Part shown: one piece after another, positions 28,908-38,927 of the stretch
Layout: each line of letters starts with the position of its first letter
Numbering within the stretch: the first letter of the stretch is position 1
DNA from: Sporosarcina luteola
GTDB taxonomy: Bacteria > Bacillota > Bacilli > Bacillales_A > Planococcaceae
Direction of reading: 5' to 3'
Assembly: GCF_007991495.1 (NCBI RefSeq)
Contig: NZ_BJYL01000016.1
Location: 62,001 to 126,000, forward strand
Length of the DNA: 64,000 bases
The notes under the pieces: model-generated
Database searches by the model: none
Told to the model about the DNA's origin: nothing
The model's input: the letters and a program-made list of their open reading frames with translations, nothing else
Position numbers and translations under genes: made by a program

Positions 28908-28952
28908 GAAAAGTTGTATGTGAATTTACCTATAGAAAGAGAAGGTGCGTCC

Positions 28953-30950
28953 ATGTTTAAGTCTATTAAAACCAAAATCATCGTTACAGTATCTGTCTTG
29001 TTCATTATCGGCATGACTGTCATGACTGCACTTTCAAGTCTTCATGTGAAGGATAAAACAAGGGAAAACCTAATCATGCAAAGTGAAGTGCTTGTACATG
29101 AAGTAGGCTCTTTTGTTGAAAACTTCATAGATCTACATGAGAAAGGAATCACTCAGCTGGCCAATTCCTCTCACTTAACAGATTTTGCAAATGCAGACGG
29201 AAAGCTTGATGAATACATAACCGGAGTGGAACAAGAATTCAATTCATTCCTAACTTTATACGATAATACGTCTATGCTTTATTTCGCGTTGCCGTCGAAA
29301 GAGATGCTAACTGTTCCAAACGCTGATTTGGGCAGTGACTATAATCCAACTGAATATGAATGGTACCAAGAAGCGGCCGCAAAACCCGACAAAGTTTATT
29401 GGACAGAACCGCATATAGATCGTGCGACAGGCGAGTACACGATAAGCGCTATAAAAGCGGTACAAAAAAATGGTGAGCTTGTCGGTGTATTAGGTCTTGA
29501 TATCCGGATGGATGAATTGGCAGCAGCCATTTCAACTAAAGATATTGGCCATAAAGGATTTATTGCACTTTTTGATACAAAAGGTACAGCAATGGTGCAT
29601 CCAGAATCGGCAGGGGAAAATATAATCAACTTGCCCTACGTAGCTGAAATGTATGATTATCAAAGCGGTAGCGAACGTGGCGAATTTCAATACACTGATG
29701 ACGGCGTTTCAAGGGTCAATACATTTGCCACTGTGTCCAGCTTAGGATGGAAGGTCGCTGCGATATACGATACGAGGGAAATTGATCTGTTAGCCAACTC
29801 TATGCGATTTGGCATGATTATTATTGCTGGCGGTATTTTAGTATTACTTATTGCAGTTCTTTATCCGATCATCAACCGTACAGTAAAACCAATTAGCAAG
29901 CTTAAAATGCTTATGCAAGCAGTTTCTAATGGTGATTTGACTGTCAGATCGACCATTAAAACAAAAGATGAAATCGGTGAACTTGGAAACTACTTCAATA
30001 AGATGCTTGAAGACACAAATGCTATAATCTCTGTCGTCAATCAATCTGCAGAGGACGTACGCACACGTTCCGAAAGCTTAAGTGCAACCGCCGAGGAAAC
30101 AAACGCCTCCAGCAATGAAGTGGCGCACGCTGTCGGGGAAATCGCGAATGGTGCATCCCGCTCTGCTGAAGATGCTGAAGCAGTTACGGAGCAAGCTGAA
30201 TTATTAGGTAAGGAAATCAATGGAATTGAGGAGAAGGCTGCGCAAATGCAGGAGCTTGCCACAAGGGCAAGCGACATGAATTCCAGTGGACAAACGCAAC
30301 TGAATGAGCTAAAACAATCTTTTGCGGGCTGGGAAATTGAAATGCGATCCATGGCTGACGTCATTGACAGCCTCGAAGAAAAAGTGAAAGCAATCGGTGG
30401 CGTTATGGAAGGGATTACCGAGATTTCATCCCAAACAAATCTTTTAGCACTAAATGCAAGCATTGAAGCAGCTCGTGCAGGAGAATACGGCAAAGGCTTT
30501 GCAGTCGTTGCAGAAGAAGTCCGTAAATTGGCTGAACAATCGGCCCGATCGACAGAAGAGGTAAAAACGACTGTCATTGAATTACAGGAAGGCGCTAAAC
30601 AAGTTGCCAAGCAAATGATTGATACAAGGGAAAACTTCCGTATGCAAGGCAACGTCGTCAACGACACCGAAGCAACTTTTGATCAATTAACTGCAGTAAT
30701 GTCCGATATGGAAACATCGATCAACTCCATCTACGAGGAGATTCAAAAAGTTGCCGTCTACAAAGACGAAGTGAGCAAAACAATCCAAACTATGGCAGCC
30801 ACTTCACAAGAAACCGCAGCAGCATGCGAAGAAGTAAGTGCGTCTTCAGATGAACAGTTACGCGCAATTCAAACAGTAACGGAGGCTTCGGAAACGTTGA
30901 CTGAACTGAGCGAGGAATTGAGCCAAGCGGTAAATCGATTTACATTTTGA
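28953..30950 (+). CDS. Methyl-accepting chemotaxis protein with dCache sensor
   Basis: From the ATG at 28953 (GAAGGTG upstream) the receptor has 665 residues: helix 1 (~8-28), dCache domain (~35-285, with [12 protein letters not shown] and [11 protein letters not shown]), helix 2 (~293-315), HAMP, and a signalling domain with tip [17 protein letters not shown]. It is a close relative of the receptors at 18694 and 34528. An alternative upstream ATG at 28896 lies inside the sigma-D promoter and is rejected. Confidence 0.93.
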   Translation: MFKSIKTKIIVTVSVLFIIGMTVMTALSSLHVKDKTRENLIMQSEVLVHEVGSFVENFIDLHEKGITQLANSSHLTDFANADGKLDEYITGVEQEFNSFLTLYDNTSMLYFALPSKEMLTVPNADLGSDYNPTEYEWYQEAAAKPDKVYWTEPHIDRATGEYTISAIKAVQKNGELVGVLGLDIRMDELAAAISTKDIGHKGFIALFDTKGTAMVHPESAGENIINLPYVAEMYDYQSGSERGEFQYTDDGVSRVNTFATVSSLGWKVAAIYDTREIDLLANSMRFGMIIIAGGILVLLIAVLYPIINRTVKPISKLKMLMQAVSNGDLTVRSTIKTKDEIGELGNYFNKMLEDTNAIISVVNQSAEDVRTRSESLSATAEETNASSNEVAHAVGEIANGASRSAEDAEAVTEQAELLGKEINGIEEKAAQMQELATRASDMNSSGQTQLNELKQSFAGWEIEMRSMADVIDSLEEKVKAIGGVMEGITEISSQTNLLALNASIEAARAGEYGKGFAVVAEEVRKLAEQSARSTEEVKTTVIELQEGAKQVAKQMIDTRENFRMQGNVVNDTEATFDQLTAVMSDMETSINSIYEEIQKVAVYKDEVSKTIQTMAATSQETAAACEEVSASSDEQLRAIQTVTEASETLTELSEELSQAVNRFTF

Positions 30951-30967
30951 TCTATTGTTAAGTATAC

Positions 30968-31014
30968 AAAAAGCGTTCAGAAAATCGATTCATCGACTTT
31001 CTGGACGCCTTTTT
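30968..31014 (+). terminator. Terminator of the chemoreceptor gene at 28953
   Basis: AAAAGCGTTCAGAAA pairs imperfectly with TTTCTGGACGCCTTTTT around a TCGAT/ATCGA inner arm, with T residues after it. Confidence 0.85.
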
Positions 31015-31084
31015 ATTTTACGATTGGTGCGTCCAAATCACGAGTTGCCGCAGAAGTAAGTTATCAACTTACCTCCTGGACAAC

Positions 31085-31537
31085 CTACAATAACGCCTTC
31101 TTGAAAATCAATTCCCCATCCGAGTCATACTCGTGTATAAACTCAAATCCCAAATCTTCATAAAGACGAATCGCTCCGCTGTTCTCCGCATAGACACTCA
31201 AATAGATAGGTTGCTCGCCGTATTCCCTTAGCATCCGCTCGATTAGCAGCTCCGTAAAACGCTGACCATACCCTTGCCGCTGAAACCGTGCATCTATCAG
31301 CAGACGGTCCATCCACAAATTATGTCCGCCCTCACTATCCAGCAGTGCGCCATACATCGCAAAGCCAACTAACCTTCCATTGGCATATAACCCGACAGGC
31401 CGAAATTCCGGCCATTCCTTAGCGTCTTGCAAACATTCTGCAGGTGACTCAATAAAACCTCGCTGCTCGTCAGCCATACGGAGAGCCAACACCGCTTCCC
31501 TATTTGTCTCATCTACTATTCTTATTTCGTACTCCAT
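31085..31537 (-). CDS. GNAT acetyltransferase, BltD-like (copy 2)
   Basis: At 150 residues this is a close duplicate of the protein at 28230: only scattered substitutions, most of them conservative, and the same RQGYGQR acetyl-CoA loop. The duplication includes about 45 bases downstream of the stop codon. Both copies are intact, so both may be functional. The 28.2-31.5 kb segment thus reads acetyltransferase–receptor–acetyltransferase. Confidence 0.82.
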   Translation of the reverse strand: MEYEIRIVDETNREAVLALRMADEQRGFIESPAECLQDAKEWPEFRPVGLYANGRLVGFAMYGALLDSEGGHNLWMDRLLIDARFQRQGYGQRFTELLIERMLREYGEQPIYLSVYAENSGAIRLYEDLGFEFIHEYDSDGELIFKKALL

Positions 31538-31546
31538 GCCTCTCCC

Positions 31547-31900
31547 TCAATTCATCTCAGGTCGAATAACAAACTCGACCATTTCTGATTTAGCTGTAAT
31601 CGGGATACGCGGGCCTTTAAATTCGAATGCTAAGCCTGACAGATCATCCGGAAGCGGTGGGGAGATGATATAAGTGTTGGTCATATGCCCCTCTGACCCA
31701 CTGCCCCCGATATTCCGGCAGTCGTATTCCGGCGTGATGGACAGCTCCAACGCATAATGACGGTGCATGTCTTCCTCAGTAGAACTTGCAGTCGCATCAT
31801 AATCGACATGCAACGAAAGCTCACTTGCATTTTCGTATTGGCGGATGAACGTCACGGAGAAGATAGCATCTTCCCACTCCACCGACTTCATAACCGACAC
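31547..31900 (-). CDS. Hypothetical protein, possibly beta-rich
   Basis: The frame gives 117 residues, acidic, with alternating hydrophobic pattern (FSVTFIRQYENASELSLHVD) suggestive of beta strands. No membrane segment, signal or known motif is seen. It lies 10 bases upstream of the acetyltransferase copy 2 and 22 bases after the gene at 31922 and may be in one operon with them. The start is uncertain (GTG at 31900 or ATG at 31891). Confidence 0.5.
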   Translation of the reverse strand: MSVMKSVEWEDAIFSVTFIRQYENASELSLHVDYDATASSTEEDMHRHYALELSITPEYDCRNIGGSGSEGHMTNTYIISPPLPDDLSGLAFEFKGPRIPITAKSEMVEFVIRPEMN

Positions 31901-31921
31901 ATGCTTTCTGAATTTCTTTGG

Positions 31922-32158
31922 CTACGGAATTGGGCGGAACCTCTCATCATCCATAAGCAAACTGAAAACTGCATGTAAATAATCCGAATAGAAATCATAC
32001 TTTCTCGACCACTCCTGGATTAAAGAAGGTGACGGAAAGCCCGGATCACCGCCAGACAAGTCCTTCCGCTTCTTCAGCAACTCCACAAGTTGTTCGTCTA
32101 TCGGTTTTATTTCATCGTGATAAAAATCGGTCGGTGGTTCGAATGGCAGTCTACGCAT
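31922..32158 (-). CDS. Hypothetical protein (78 aa)
   Basis: This short protein starts MRRLPFEPPTDFYHDEIKPI and contains VELLKKRKDLSGGDPGFPS. AAAGGAG at good spacing supports the start. It is soluble and helical; the pattern IDEQLVELLKKRKDLS resembles chorismate-mutase-like helices but is too short to call. First gene of a probable three-gene operon with 31547 and 31085. Confidence 0.55.
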   Translation of the reverse strand: MRRLPFEPPTDFYHDEIKPIDEQLVELLKKRKDLSGGDPGFPSPSLIQEWSRKYDFYSDYLHAVFSLLMDDERFRPIP

Positions 32159-32383
32159 GTCGATCTCCTTTAGGTTTAATTTTTATAAGTTTATCTTACT
32201 TTGAGAATTGAATGAATTATGTGATGCGCTTGAAATACCCGATCTTGGATGATTATCGTAATCCTATATAGAGCTCTTTTTAATCTTTATTATCCAACAC
32301 CGGATAGAATTCCCTATGCTTTTATCACCATGCATTCAATCGGAAAGTTTTGTAGAATACATTACATAAGGGGGATGCAATCG

Positions 32384-32851
32384 ATGAAAAAGATCATATG
32401 CACAGCGGGAGTGGCACTATTCATTCTCCTCGCGGGCTGTACACAATCAAATACAGCCACTTACATTTTCGAAGGACAATCGATGGCACCGACCATTGCA
32501 GACGGCGACAAATTTGTCGAGGAAATCGGATATTATGAAAAAGAAGAAATTTCCCGGGGAGATATCGTCGTTTATTCACGTGACGGACAAAAGCACGCAA
32601 AGCGAGTCGTCGCATTGCCCGGCGAATCAATCCGCTTCGAGGACGGAGCGTTGATCATTGACGGAAAGCCGATCGAAGATGAGTCAATTCTAACAGACAA
32701 AACAGTTTCAACTGAAGAAGTTAATCTATTAGAGGATGAATACTTCATAGTCGGCGACGGCAGTGAAAACAGTAGGGATAGCCGGCATTTCGGTCCTGTG
32801 AAAAAGGACGATATTTCGGGGAAAGTGATAGAGATTGTGCCGCAGTCTTGA
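32384..32851 (+). CDS. S26 signal peptidase-like protein with lipoprotein signal
   Basis: From the ATG at 32384 the product has 155 residues. The N-terminus MKKIICTAGVALFILLAGCT carries a clear lipobox (LLAGC). The rest is a type I signal peptidase core: catalytic Ser in EGQSMAPTI, Lys in HAKRVVALPGES, and GDGSENSRDSRHFGPV as box E. Normal SipS/SipT proteins are anchored by an uncleaved helix, so a lipid anchor here is unusual. It may release exported proteins or process a special substrate. A longer frame from 32249 has no ribosome site. Confidence 0.8.
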   Translation: MKKIICTAGVALFILLAGCTQSNTATYIFEGQSMAPTIADGDKFVEEIGYYEKEEISRGDIVVYSRDGQKHAKRVVALPGESIRFEDGALIIDGKPIEDESILTDKTVSTEEVNLLEDEYFIVGDGSENSRDSRHFGPVKKDDISGKVIEIVPQS

Positions 32852-32910
32852 ATGGTTGATTGATGTCTGGTTACCTGCAGTTATTTCAAACAACTGAGGG
32901 TTCTTTTATG

Positions 32911-32936
32911 CGCGAACCTCCCACTTGAGGTTCGCG
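32911..32936 (+). terminator. Hairpin after the signal peptidase-like gene
   Basis: CGCGAACCTC and GAGGTTCGCG form a perfect 10-bp stem with a six-base loop. The T run is weak (TATTATTG). It may serve both this gene and the converging gene at 32968. Confidence 0.7.
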
Positions 32937-32967
32937 TATTATTGTTTGACTTGATAATTCAAACACC

Positions 32968-33528
32968 CTAACCCGAAAATCCCCAATCTTCCCCCTTCGT
33001 CAAATCGAACACGAACTCCTCCACTCGCTTCGGCAATTGAGTCACCTGTTTCCCACGCCATTCATTACCTTGAGTCATATACTCATTTCTTTCCTTCTTT
33101 TCTTTCATTACGTTCTTTACGTTCTTGTTAAATGTTATCTGTCTGTTATACGTCTGTTGGCCATCTGTTGAATCGTCTGTTGCAAGCCTGTCACCTTGTT
33201 GATAGACGTCCCAATTTACAATAGTGATAAGCCGATTTTGGCGTGTTGATTCATTTGTCAAAAATCCGTATCTTTCAAACCGCTTCAGTGCTGTCCGGAT
33301 TTTCTGCACGGTCACATCTTTTCCGCACTTTTGCACAAGCGAGGGCAGGGATGTGATCAGTTGTCCCGGTTGCAATACATACTGCGTCCCTTTCCAATCC
33401 CACTGCCTTTTATCGTAGGCCGCCATCATCACCAACGTCATGAGCAGCACCTTCTGTTCAGCCGTCGCCTCCGTCCAAATCGGCTTATCCATAATTGTCC
33501 GATGCATCTTCACCCAACCCTTTTCCAT
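32968..33528 (-). CDS. Phage-type replication protein, DnaD-like N-terminal domain only
   Basis: The 186-residue protein opens WVKMHRTIMDKPIWTEA and continues with a winged-helix-like region (VQKIRTALKRFERYGFLT, ITIVNWDVYQ), as in replisome organiser proteins of Gram-positive prophages. The C-terminal DnaB2/DnaD domain is missing: after ~120 residues only a short charged tail follows. No other phage gene is near, so it is probably a prophage relic. GAGGTGATGG precedes the start. Confidence 0.68.
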   Translation of the reverse strand: MEKGWVKMHRTIMDKPIWTEATAEQKVLLMTLVMMAAYDKRQWDWKGTQYVLQPGQLITSLPSLVQKCGKDVTVQKIRTALKRFERYGFLTNESTRQNRLITIVNWDVYQQGDRLATDDSTDGQQTYNRQITFNKNVKNVMKEKKERNEYMTQGNEWRGKQVTQLPKRVEEFVFDLTKGEDWGFSG

Positions 33529-33705
33529 TCTCCATCACCTCATCAAGTTATTTTCGCGATCAGTCGCTTACTAACTATATAGAGTGGTCAACGGGAAAAG
33601 GATACAGGTAGGTGAAATTTTTATCGACTTATCTTAATCGAATCAATAAAAATCTATAATAAATAAACGGACAGCCTCCATAGAAGCTGTCCACATCACA
33701 CCATT

Positions 33706-34308
33706 TTAATTCAAATTCTTCCGCACAAACTCCGTATCAATCGTCTCTCCGAATTCCTTTTCCAACTGCTCAAAGATCGGCATGAATCCCTTTTTGAGGA
33801 TAGTAGAAATTTCCCCGTTTTTCTTCTTTTCAACTGCCTTCCCAAGCTTCGATACCTCAGCTTGCATAGAAGATGTCAGCTGGTGAAACGTCTTCCAATT
33901 CGACGGGCGTTCTTTGCTATTGCAAACTACTTTCAACATATCATTCAGCCATTCTACACCGCCTAGCAGCATTTCAAGTCTGCCCCACGTTTCATTTGTC
34001 GGAACTCGGTTGAAATCATTGGCAAGCGAGCCCATACCCGGGATTGTCCGTTGCAAATATTCCTCTGCTGACAGAAGGACATCATTCATGAATTCCTTTT
34101 CTGTCTTAATGACAATCTTAAGTTCCATGATTTCATCCAAGTTGCTCTCCAAAAACTCCTCATGCTCATCATAAACTTCCGTACCATCGGAAATAAAATG
34201 GCTGAAATAATACCCTTCCGTCACGCTCTCATTAATCCGTTCAATCACTTCATCTGCTGATGGCTTTTCTTTATACTCAATATGTTGTTCACCGATAATC
34301 AATTTCAA
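33706..34308 (-). CDS. Unknown conserved protein, paralogue 1 (200 aa)
   Basis: This soluble acidic protein starts at TTG 34308 (GGAGGA upstream) with KLIIGEQHIEYKEKPSADEV. An N-terminal ~70-residue alpha/beta part (EHEEFLESNLDEI) is followed by a helical C-terminal part. A paralogue with most residues the same lies at 37110; the two flank the chemoreceptor gene at 34528. I do not recognise the family and cannot assign a function; a cytoplasmic adaptor linked to motility is only a guess from location. Confidence 0.65.
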   Translation of the reverse strand: MKLIIGEQHIEYKEKPSADEVIERINESVTEGYYFSHFISDGTEVYDEHEEFLESNLDEIMELKIVIKTEKEFMNDVLLSAEEYLQRTIPGMGSLANDFNRVPTNETWGRLEMLLGGVEWLNDMLKVVCNSKERPSNWKTFHQLTSSMQAEVSKLGKAVEKKKNGEISTILKKGFMPIFEQLEKEFGETIDTEFVRKNLN

Positions 34309-34527
34309 ATTGCATCCTCCATTAAATCCAAATTTGCGTTGCTAATGGTTTTATCGGTTAGTATGGGCATTCGTTCATCTTTTACCATCGTCTCTTTTTA
34401 TTAAATTGCTCCTTGACTTGGATCACAATTAAGATTTCACACACCCAATCAGATAATCACTTCAAAAATAAAATATATTGTCGAAATAATATACATAAAC
34501 AGAATTCACTAAGGGAAGGAAATTACT

Positions 34528-36510
34528 ATGGCCAAATCACTTAAAACAAAAATCATCTTCGCAGCTCTAATTCTATTTTTCGCGGGAATTTTACTCATGG
34601 CTTTCATGCTCAATGGCCAAGTGAAGAAACGTTCGTTGGAAAGCGTTATCGATTCCAGCGACGCTATTTCAAACCAGATGGTGTACTCACTGGAAAACTT
34701 CCTTGCGCAATATTCGAAAGGAATCGATGCACTTACCGATTCGGATGAAATCATGAACTTCACTGGTCCTAGAGGTTCACTTGTAAGTGAACCGGAGTTA
34801 GTGCAAAGACTAGAAAAATTCTTGGACGTCTATACCGATGCAGTAGCAGTCTATTATGCTCAACCTTCCAAGCAAACGGTCATCTATCCAGTGTCGGATT
34901 TGAGCGGCTTTGATCCGACGAGCCGTCCATGGTATGAAAATGCGACTGCAGAACCGGGCAAGGTACAATGGTCGTCACCCTACATCGATGAAGTGAGCGG
35001 CGATTTCATGATCACTGCTTCCATTGCTGTTGAGAAGAACGGTACGTTAGCCGGGGTGGCAGGGGTTGACATCATGTTGACTGCCATCACTGATATTATG
35101 AATTCGGCATATATTCCGCATGATGGGCATGCCACACTTTTTGATGAAAATGGTACAGCGATTGCTCACCCGACAATGGGCGGGGAAAACTTGATGGAGA
35201 TCGCCTATGTCAAAAACATGTATAGTTCCGACAAGGGGAATAAGACATTCAAGGACGAAGACGGCAAAAAGATGATCAGCGTCCATTCGACAATCCCTGA
35301 CTTTGGTTGGAAGGTCAGTACAGTGTATGAAGAGAAAAACCTTATGGAAATGTCCCGTCAGCTGCTAATTTCCATTTTCATCATTTCAGCTATCACACTA
35401 GCTGTCGTCGGAATCGGCCTGTACTTCCTCATTAGCAGGATGCTGAAACCGATTGCACGTCTTCGCAGCTTGATGGATGAAGTAGCAGAAGGCGATCTGA
35501 CCGTCCAATCGGATATCCGCGCGAAAGATGAGATCGGACAGCTTGGGGAAAACTTCAACAAGATGATTACCAACATGCATGACATCATTTCAATTGTCAA
35601 TCAATCCGCCGACAACGTCCGGACAAACTCTGAAAGTTTGAGTGCCGTGGCAGAGGAGACGAGTGCATCAAGTTCTGAAGTCGCACATGCTGTCAATGAA
35701 ATCGCACATGGCGCTTCCAGATCCGCAGAAGATGCTGAAACGGTTACCGAAAAGGCTGATGAACTTGGCCGCCAGATCAATGACATTACGGAACGCGCCC
35801 TTACAATGAAGACAATCGCGGAGCAGACAGGCAAGATGAACACGAACGGCCAAACGCAGATGCACAATCTACAACAGACCTTCGAATCATCAGGCACAAA
35901 TCTGGAGTCAATGAACTACGCCATTGGCACCCTCGGCGAAAAGGTTAAAGAAATTGGCGGAGTTATGGAAACGATCACTGGCATTTCCTCACAGACAAAC
36001 CTGCTTGCACTAAATGCAAGTATTGAAGCGGCGCGCGCAGGCGAACACGGAAAAGGCTTTGCAGTCGTCGCAGAAGAAGTCCGGAAACTTGCGGAAATGT
36101 CCACACGTGCTACGGAAGAAGTTAAAGAGACCGTCTTACAGTTGCAAGAGGAATCCCGTCTCGTAACAACCCAGATGGACGAAACAATCGCTACATTCCG
36201 AGACCAAGAAAATGTTGTCGAAGAAACGAAAAAGACATTCTCTCAACTTTCCGATTTGATGAGAACGATGCAGACTTCAATCGATTCGATTTCTCAAGAA
36301 ATCCAAAGCGTAGCCCGCCATAAAGACGAAGTATCAATGACGATCCAGACGATGGCAGCTACATCCCAAGAAACCGCAGCTGCATGTGAAGAAGTCAGTG
36401 CGTCGACAGATGAGCAACTCCGGGCAATCCAGTCCATCGCCGACGCAGCGGAAACACTTACAGACCTAAGCGAGAAACTGAATTTGGCAATTGATCGGTT
36501 TAAAATGTGA
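34528..36510 (+). CDS. Methyl-accepting chemotaxis protein with dCache sensor
   Basis: The 660-residue receptor has helix 1 (~8-28), dCache domain (~35-270, [12 protein letters not shown] and [10 protein letters not shown]), helix 2 (~278-300), HAMP (~300-355) and a signalling domain (tip [14 protein letters not shown]). AAGGAA precedes the ATG. It is the third member of the local receptor family (18694, 28953). Only a poor sigma-D-like site (GTCGAAAT) lies upstream. Confidence 0.93.
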   Translation: MAKSLKTKIIFAALILFFAGILLMAFMLNGQVKKRSLESVIDSSDAISNQMVYSLENFLAQYSKGIDALTDSDEIMNFTGPRGSLVSEPELVQRLEKFLDVYTDAVAVYYAQPSKQTVIYPVSDLSGFDPTSRPWYENATAEPGKVQWSSPYIDEVSGDFMITASIAVEKNGTLAGVAGVDIMLTAITDIMNSAYIPHDGHATLFDENGTAIAHPTMGGENLMEIAYVKNMYSSDKGNKTFKDEDGKKMISVHSTIPDFGWKVSTVYEEKNLMEMSRQLLISIFIISAITLAVVGIGLYFLISRMLKPIARLRSLMDEVAEGDLTVQSDIRAKDEIGQLGENFNKMITNMHDIISIVNQSADNVRTNSESLSAVAEETSASSSEVAHAVNEIAHGASRSAEDAETVTEKADELGRQINDITERALTMKTIAEQTGKMNTNGQTQMHNLQQTFESSGTNLESMNYAIGTLGEKVKEIGGVMETITGISSQTNLLALNASIEAARAGEHGKGFAVVAEEVRKLAEMSTRATEEVKETVLQLQEESRLVTTQMDETIATFRDQENVVEETKKTFSQLSDLMRTMQTSIDSISQEIQSVARHKDEVSMTIQTMAATSQETAAACEEVSASTDEQLRAIQSIADAAETLTDLSEKLNLAIDRFKM

Positions 36511-36619
36511 ATTGAAAAATCCGGTCAACGATGGATGGCATCTATTTCATTTTATAAACAAAAAAATCATTTGCATTAATCTGGAGTTCTTTATAAAACA
36601 CAGTAAGAACACAGTTACC

Positions 36620-36651
36620 AAAAGACCTTCTGCGGAAGCAGAAGGTCTTTT
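36620..36651 (+). terminator. Terminator of the chemoreceptor gene at 34528
   Basis: AAAGACCTTCTGC and GCAGAAGGTCTTT pair perfectly around a tetraloop, with T at the end. Between it and the HipA-like fragment I see nothing else. Confidence 0.92.
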
Positions 36652-36711
36652 GGTATTGGAAAAGATATTGGCTTGTCTACAAATAAACAAGGCAACGAAG
36701 CCTTTAGCATA

Positions 36712-37000
36712 TCATGATTTGCACCTTAACATGACAATTGGAAGCTCAGTAAGGACCCCATTGCTCCTTACACCCTGATACTTAGCTAATTCCACTTCGG
36801 CTGTATGAAATCCTAACCGTGCTCCTACTTTACTTGCTACAAATCCGGCCCAGTGACCACCTGTTCCTTCAGTAAGAACCTTGAAAAGATACTTAGCAGG
36901 ATCTTCAGAATCCTTGTCAGGTTCAAATAACCAAAATTTCGATTGAGGTCCTGAAGCCCGGCTTTTCTCATCTCGTATCCAGAGCGAAACATCAATCAAT
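36712..37000 (-). pseudogene. HipA-like kinase N-terminal fragment
   Basis: About 100 residues resemble the N-terminal part of HipA-domain proteins: LIDVSLWIRDEKSRAS, KFWLFEPDKDSEDP, GGHWAGFVASKVGARLG and EVELAKYQGVRSNGVLTE. The frame then ends after LPIVMLRCKS, long before the kinase active site, and no continuation is evident downstream. It is best read as a broken remnant. The upstream start is unclear (TTG near 37000 or an ATG at 37056). Confidence 0.55.
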
Positions 37001-37109
37001 TGTCTTCTCTCTTCCACTAAAGTCGCTAGTATAGCGAACATATGACACATTGTCACTCAGAATATAAAAACACCAATGTTCACCAACCTGATCAGTAGAA
37101 CGTTTCAAT

Positions 37110-37712
37110 TCAATTCAAATTCTTCCGCACAAACTCCGAATCAATCGTCTCCCCAAACTTCTTCTCCAACTGCTCAAAGATCGGGAAGAAGCCCTTTTTG
37201 AGGATAGTGGCAATTTCCCCATTCTTCTTCTTTTCAACTGCCTTCCCCAGTTTCGAAACCTCGGCTTGTAAAGAAGATGTCAGCTCGTGGAATGTCTTCC
37301 AATTCGTCGGACGCTCCTCACTATTGCTCACCACTTGCAGCATATCATTCAGCCAACCCGCACCGCCTACAAGCAATTCAAATCGATCCCATGTATCCCC
37401 TGTCGGAACACGATTGAACTCGTCGGCAAGCACGCGAACCTCGGGAATCGCCCGTTTCAAATACTCCTCAGCCGACAAGAGGACATCATTCATGAATTCC
37501 TTTTCCGTCTTAATAATCACGTGCAACTCTTCAATCTCGCCCAATTTCCGCTCCAAAAACTCCTCATGCTCATCGTAAATCTCTTTCCCGTCCGCAACAA
37601 AATGGCTGAAGTAAAGGCCTTTCGCCAAGTTCTCATTAATTCGCTCAATCACATCTTCCGCTGTCGGCTGCCCTGTATACTCAAATTGTTGTTCCCCGAT
37701 AATCAATTTCAA
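37110..37712 (-). CDS. Unknown conserved protein, paralogue 2 (200 aa)
   Basis: Aligned to its paralogue at 33706 it starts at TTG 37712 with GGAGGA upstream and reads KLIIGEQQFEYTGQPTAEDV. It has the same length and the same C-terminus (FVRKNLN). Differences are spread evenly, so both copies seem maintained. Function unknown. Confidence 0.65.
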   Translation of the reverse strand: MKLIIGEQQFEYTGQPTAEDVIERINENLAKGLYFSHFVADGKEIYDEHEEFLERKLGEIEELHVIIKTEKEFMNDVLLSAEEYLKRAIPEVRVLADEFNRVPTGDTWDRFELLVGGAGWLNDMLQVVSNSEERPTNWKTFHELTSSLQAEVSKLGKAVEKKKNGEIATILKKGFFPIFEQLEKKFGETIDSEFVRKNLN

Positions 37713-37843
37713 AATAATTTCCTCCATCTATTTCAAGTTTGTGTTCTACCCTATATATCGGCTGGATTGTCCGTTATTCAAATGATGGCTTATCTATAGA
37801 AAATTGATACAATAGGAATATACGTTCCTTAGGAGGGGTTGGA

Positions 37844-38299
37844 ATGTCATTTACGTATTCGATATGTGGGAAGCTGCTAGGGGATGGCTGTATTACAAAA
37901 CAGGATGGAAGAAAACCACGGTTTCAATTTATGCATCGTGTTGAGGACGTTGGATGGACACAGCATTGCTATGAACAATTAAAGAGGGACATCCCTGTGA
38001 ATCCCCCTGCCTATCGGAAAGTACTTGATACCCGACTGAAAAAAGGATTTTCAGAAAGCTATGTCGTCCAATCAAAAACGCACGAAGCCATTACCGCGCT
38101 ATATAAGATTTGGTATCCGAACGGAAAGAAAGTTTTGCCGAAGCAATGGATTCAACAACATTTGGATGAACGTTCACTTGCCTGGTGGTACCAAGATGAT
38201 GGCCACTTGAAAATTGTTAAAGGGATTGCAAGCAAGATTTATTTATCAACCGACGGTTTTACAAAAGAAGAAAATGAATTTCTGATGCAATGGTTATGA
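37844..38299 (+). CDS. LAGLIDADG-type homing endonuclease, C-terminally truncated
   Basis: The 151-residue product has two LAGLIDADG-like helices: ICGKLLGDGCIT (~5-16) and LAWWYQDDGHL (~113-123), each ending in the acidic residue expected for metal binding. AGGAGGGG precedes the ATG. The protein stops at LMQWL, where relatives usually carry another ~40-60 residues, so it may be decayed. It is free-standing, not inside a visible intron, 3.2 kb from the intron-bearing hag gene. Confidence 0.7.
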   Translation: MSFTYSICGKLLGDGCITKQDGRKPRFQFMHRVEDVGWTQHCYEQLKRDIPVNPPAYRKVLDTRLKKGFSESYVVQSKTHEAITALYKIWYPNGKKVLPKQWIQQHLDERSLAWWYQDDGHLKIVKGIASKIYLSTDGFTKEENEFLMQWL

Positions 38300-38927
38300 A
38301 GTAAGTGAAAATTGTAATTCAAGATGGATGAGAAAAATCATTTAATCTTATAAGACAAATTTCAAATCCACTATTTCCTCAACCTTGTTTAACCATGGAT
38401 GCATAAATCTATGAATAGAAAGGCATTGCCTGTGCAACCACTAACCCCCATCGCGAAAAGAACGACTAACTATATTCCCGCAACGTATCAAATTGAAAAG
38501 CCCACAACTTAAATAAACAAAAAGCTCTCTACCCACTATCACTTTTTATAGATCCAGCAACAAACACAGGTTACAATGAACATATTTTTCGCATGTTTCT
38601 ACCGTTACGCACGGTACAAAGAGAAGTAGACAGCTACCAATTTTTCATAAAAGAAGAGCATAGGTTAAATCTTACTAAAACCCGGCAACAGACTGGATTG
38701 ACAATTAGTCAGTTAGTTGAGTATTGCTTTGAGAAAAACAATTCGCAAATCATATTATAGTTCTTTTGAGTACTCTAGCCGCAACGATTGACCAATGACT
38801 TTAAATGATGCCTACTATAATACTAATCAAGCTACCGCTTTACTTATTTTGTAATATAAACTATTCAACATCGAAAGAAACTTAAGGATATAAAATAGTG
38901 CACAATTCGAAAACAGTATACGCACAA
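38300..38927. other. AT-rich gap with only a minor open frame
   Basis: No convincing gene lies in this 628-base stretch. One 55-codon frame (38593-38760, plus strand) ends in TRQQTGLTISQLVEYCFEKN, reminiscent of a ribbon-helix-helix DNA-binding protein, but it lacks a ribosome binding site. I treat it as a possible remnant. Confidence 0.4.

Noticed and set aside
37844-38299. Endonuclease reading frame inside a third group I intron
   Set aside because: No P/R/S core elements were found on either side of this gene on either strand.
38593-38760. Small ribbon-helix-helix-like gene
   Set aside because: There is no ribosome binding site, the frame has only 55 codons and the flanking region is decayed; recorded only within the gap entry.
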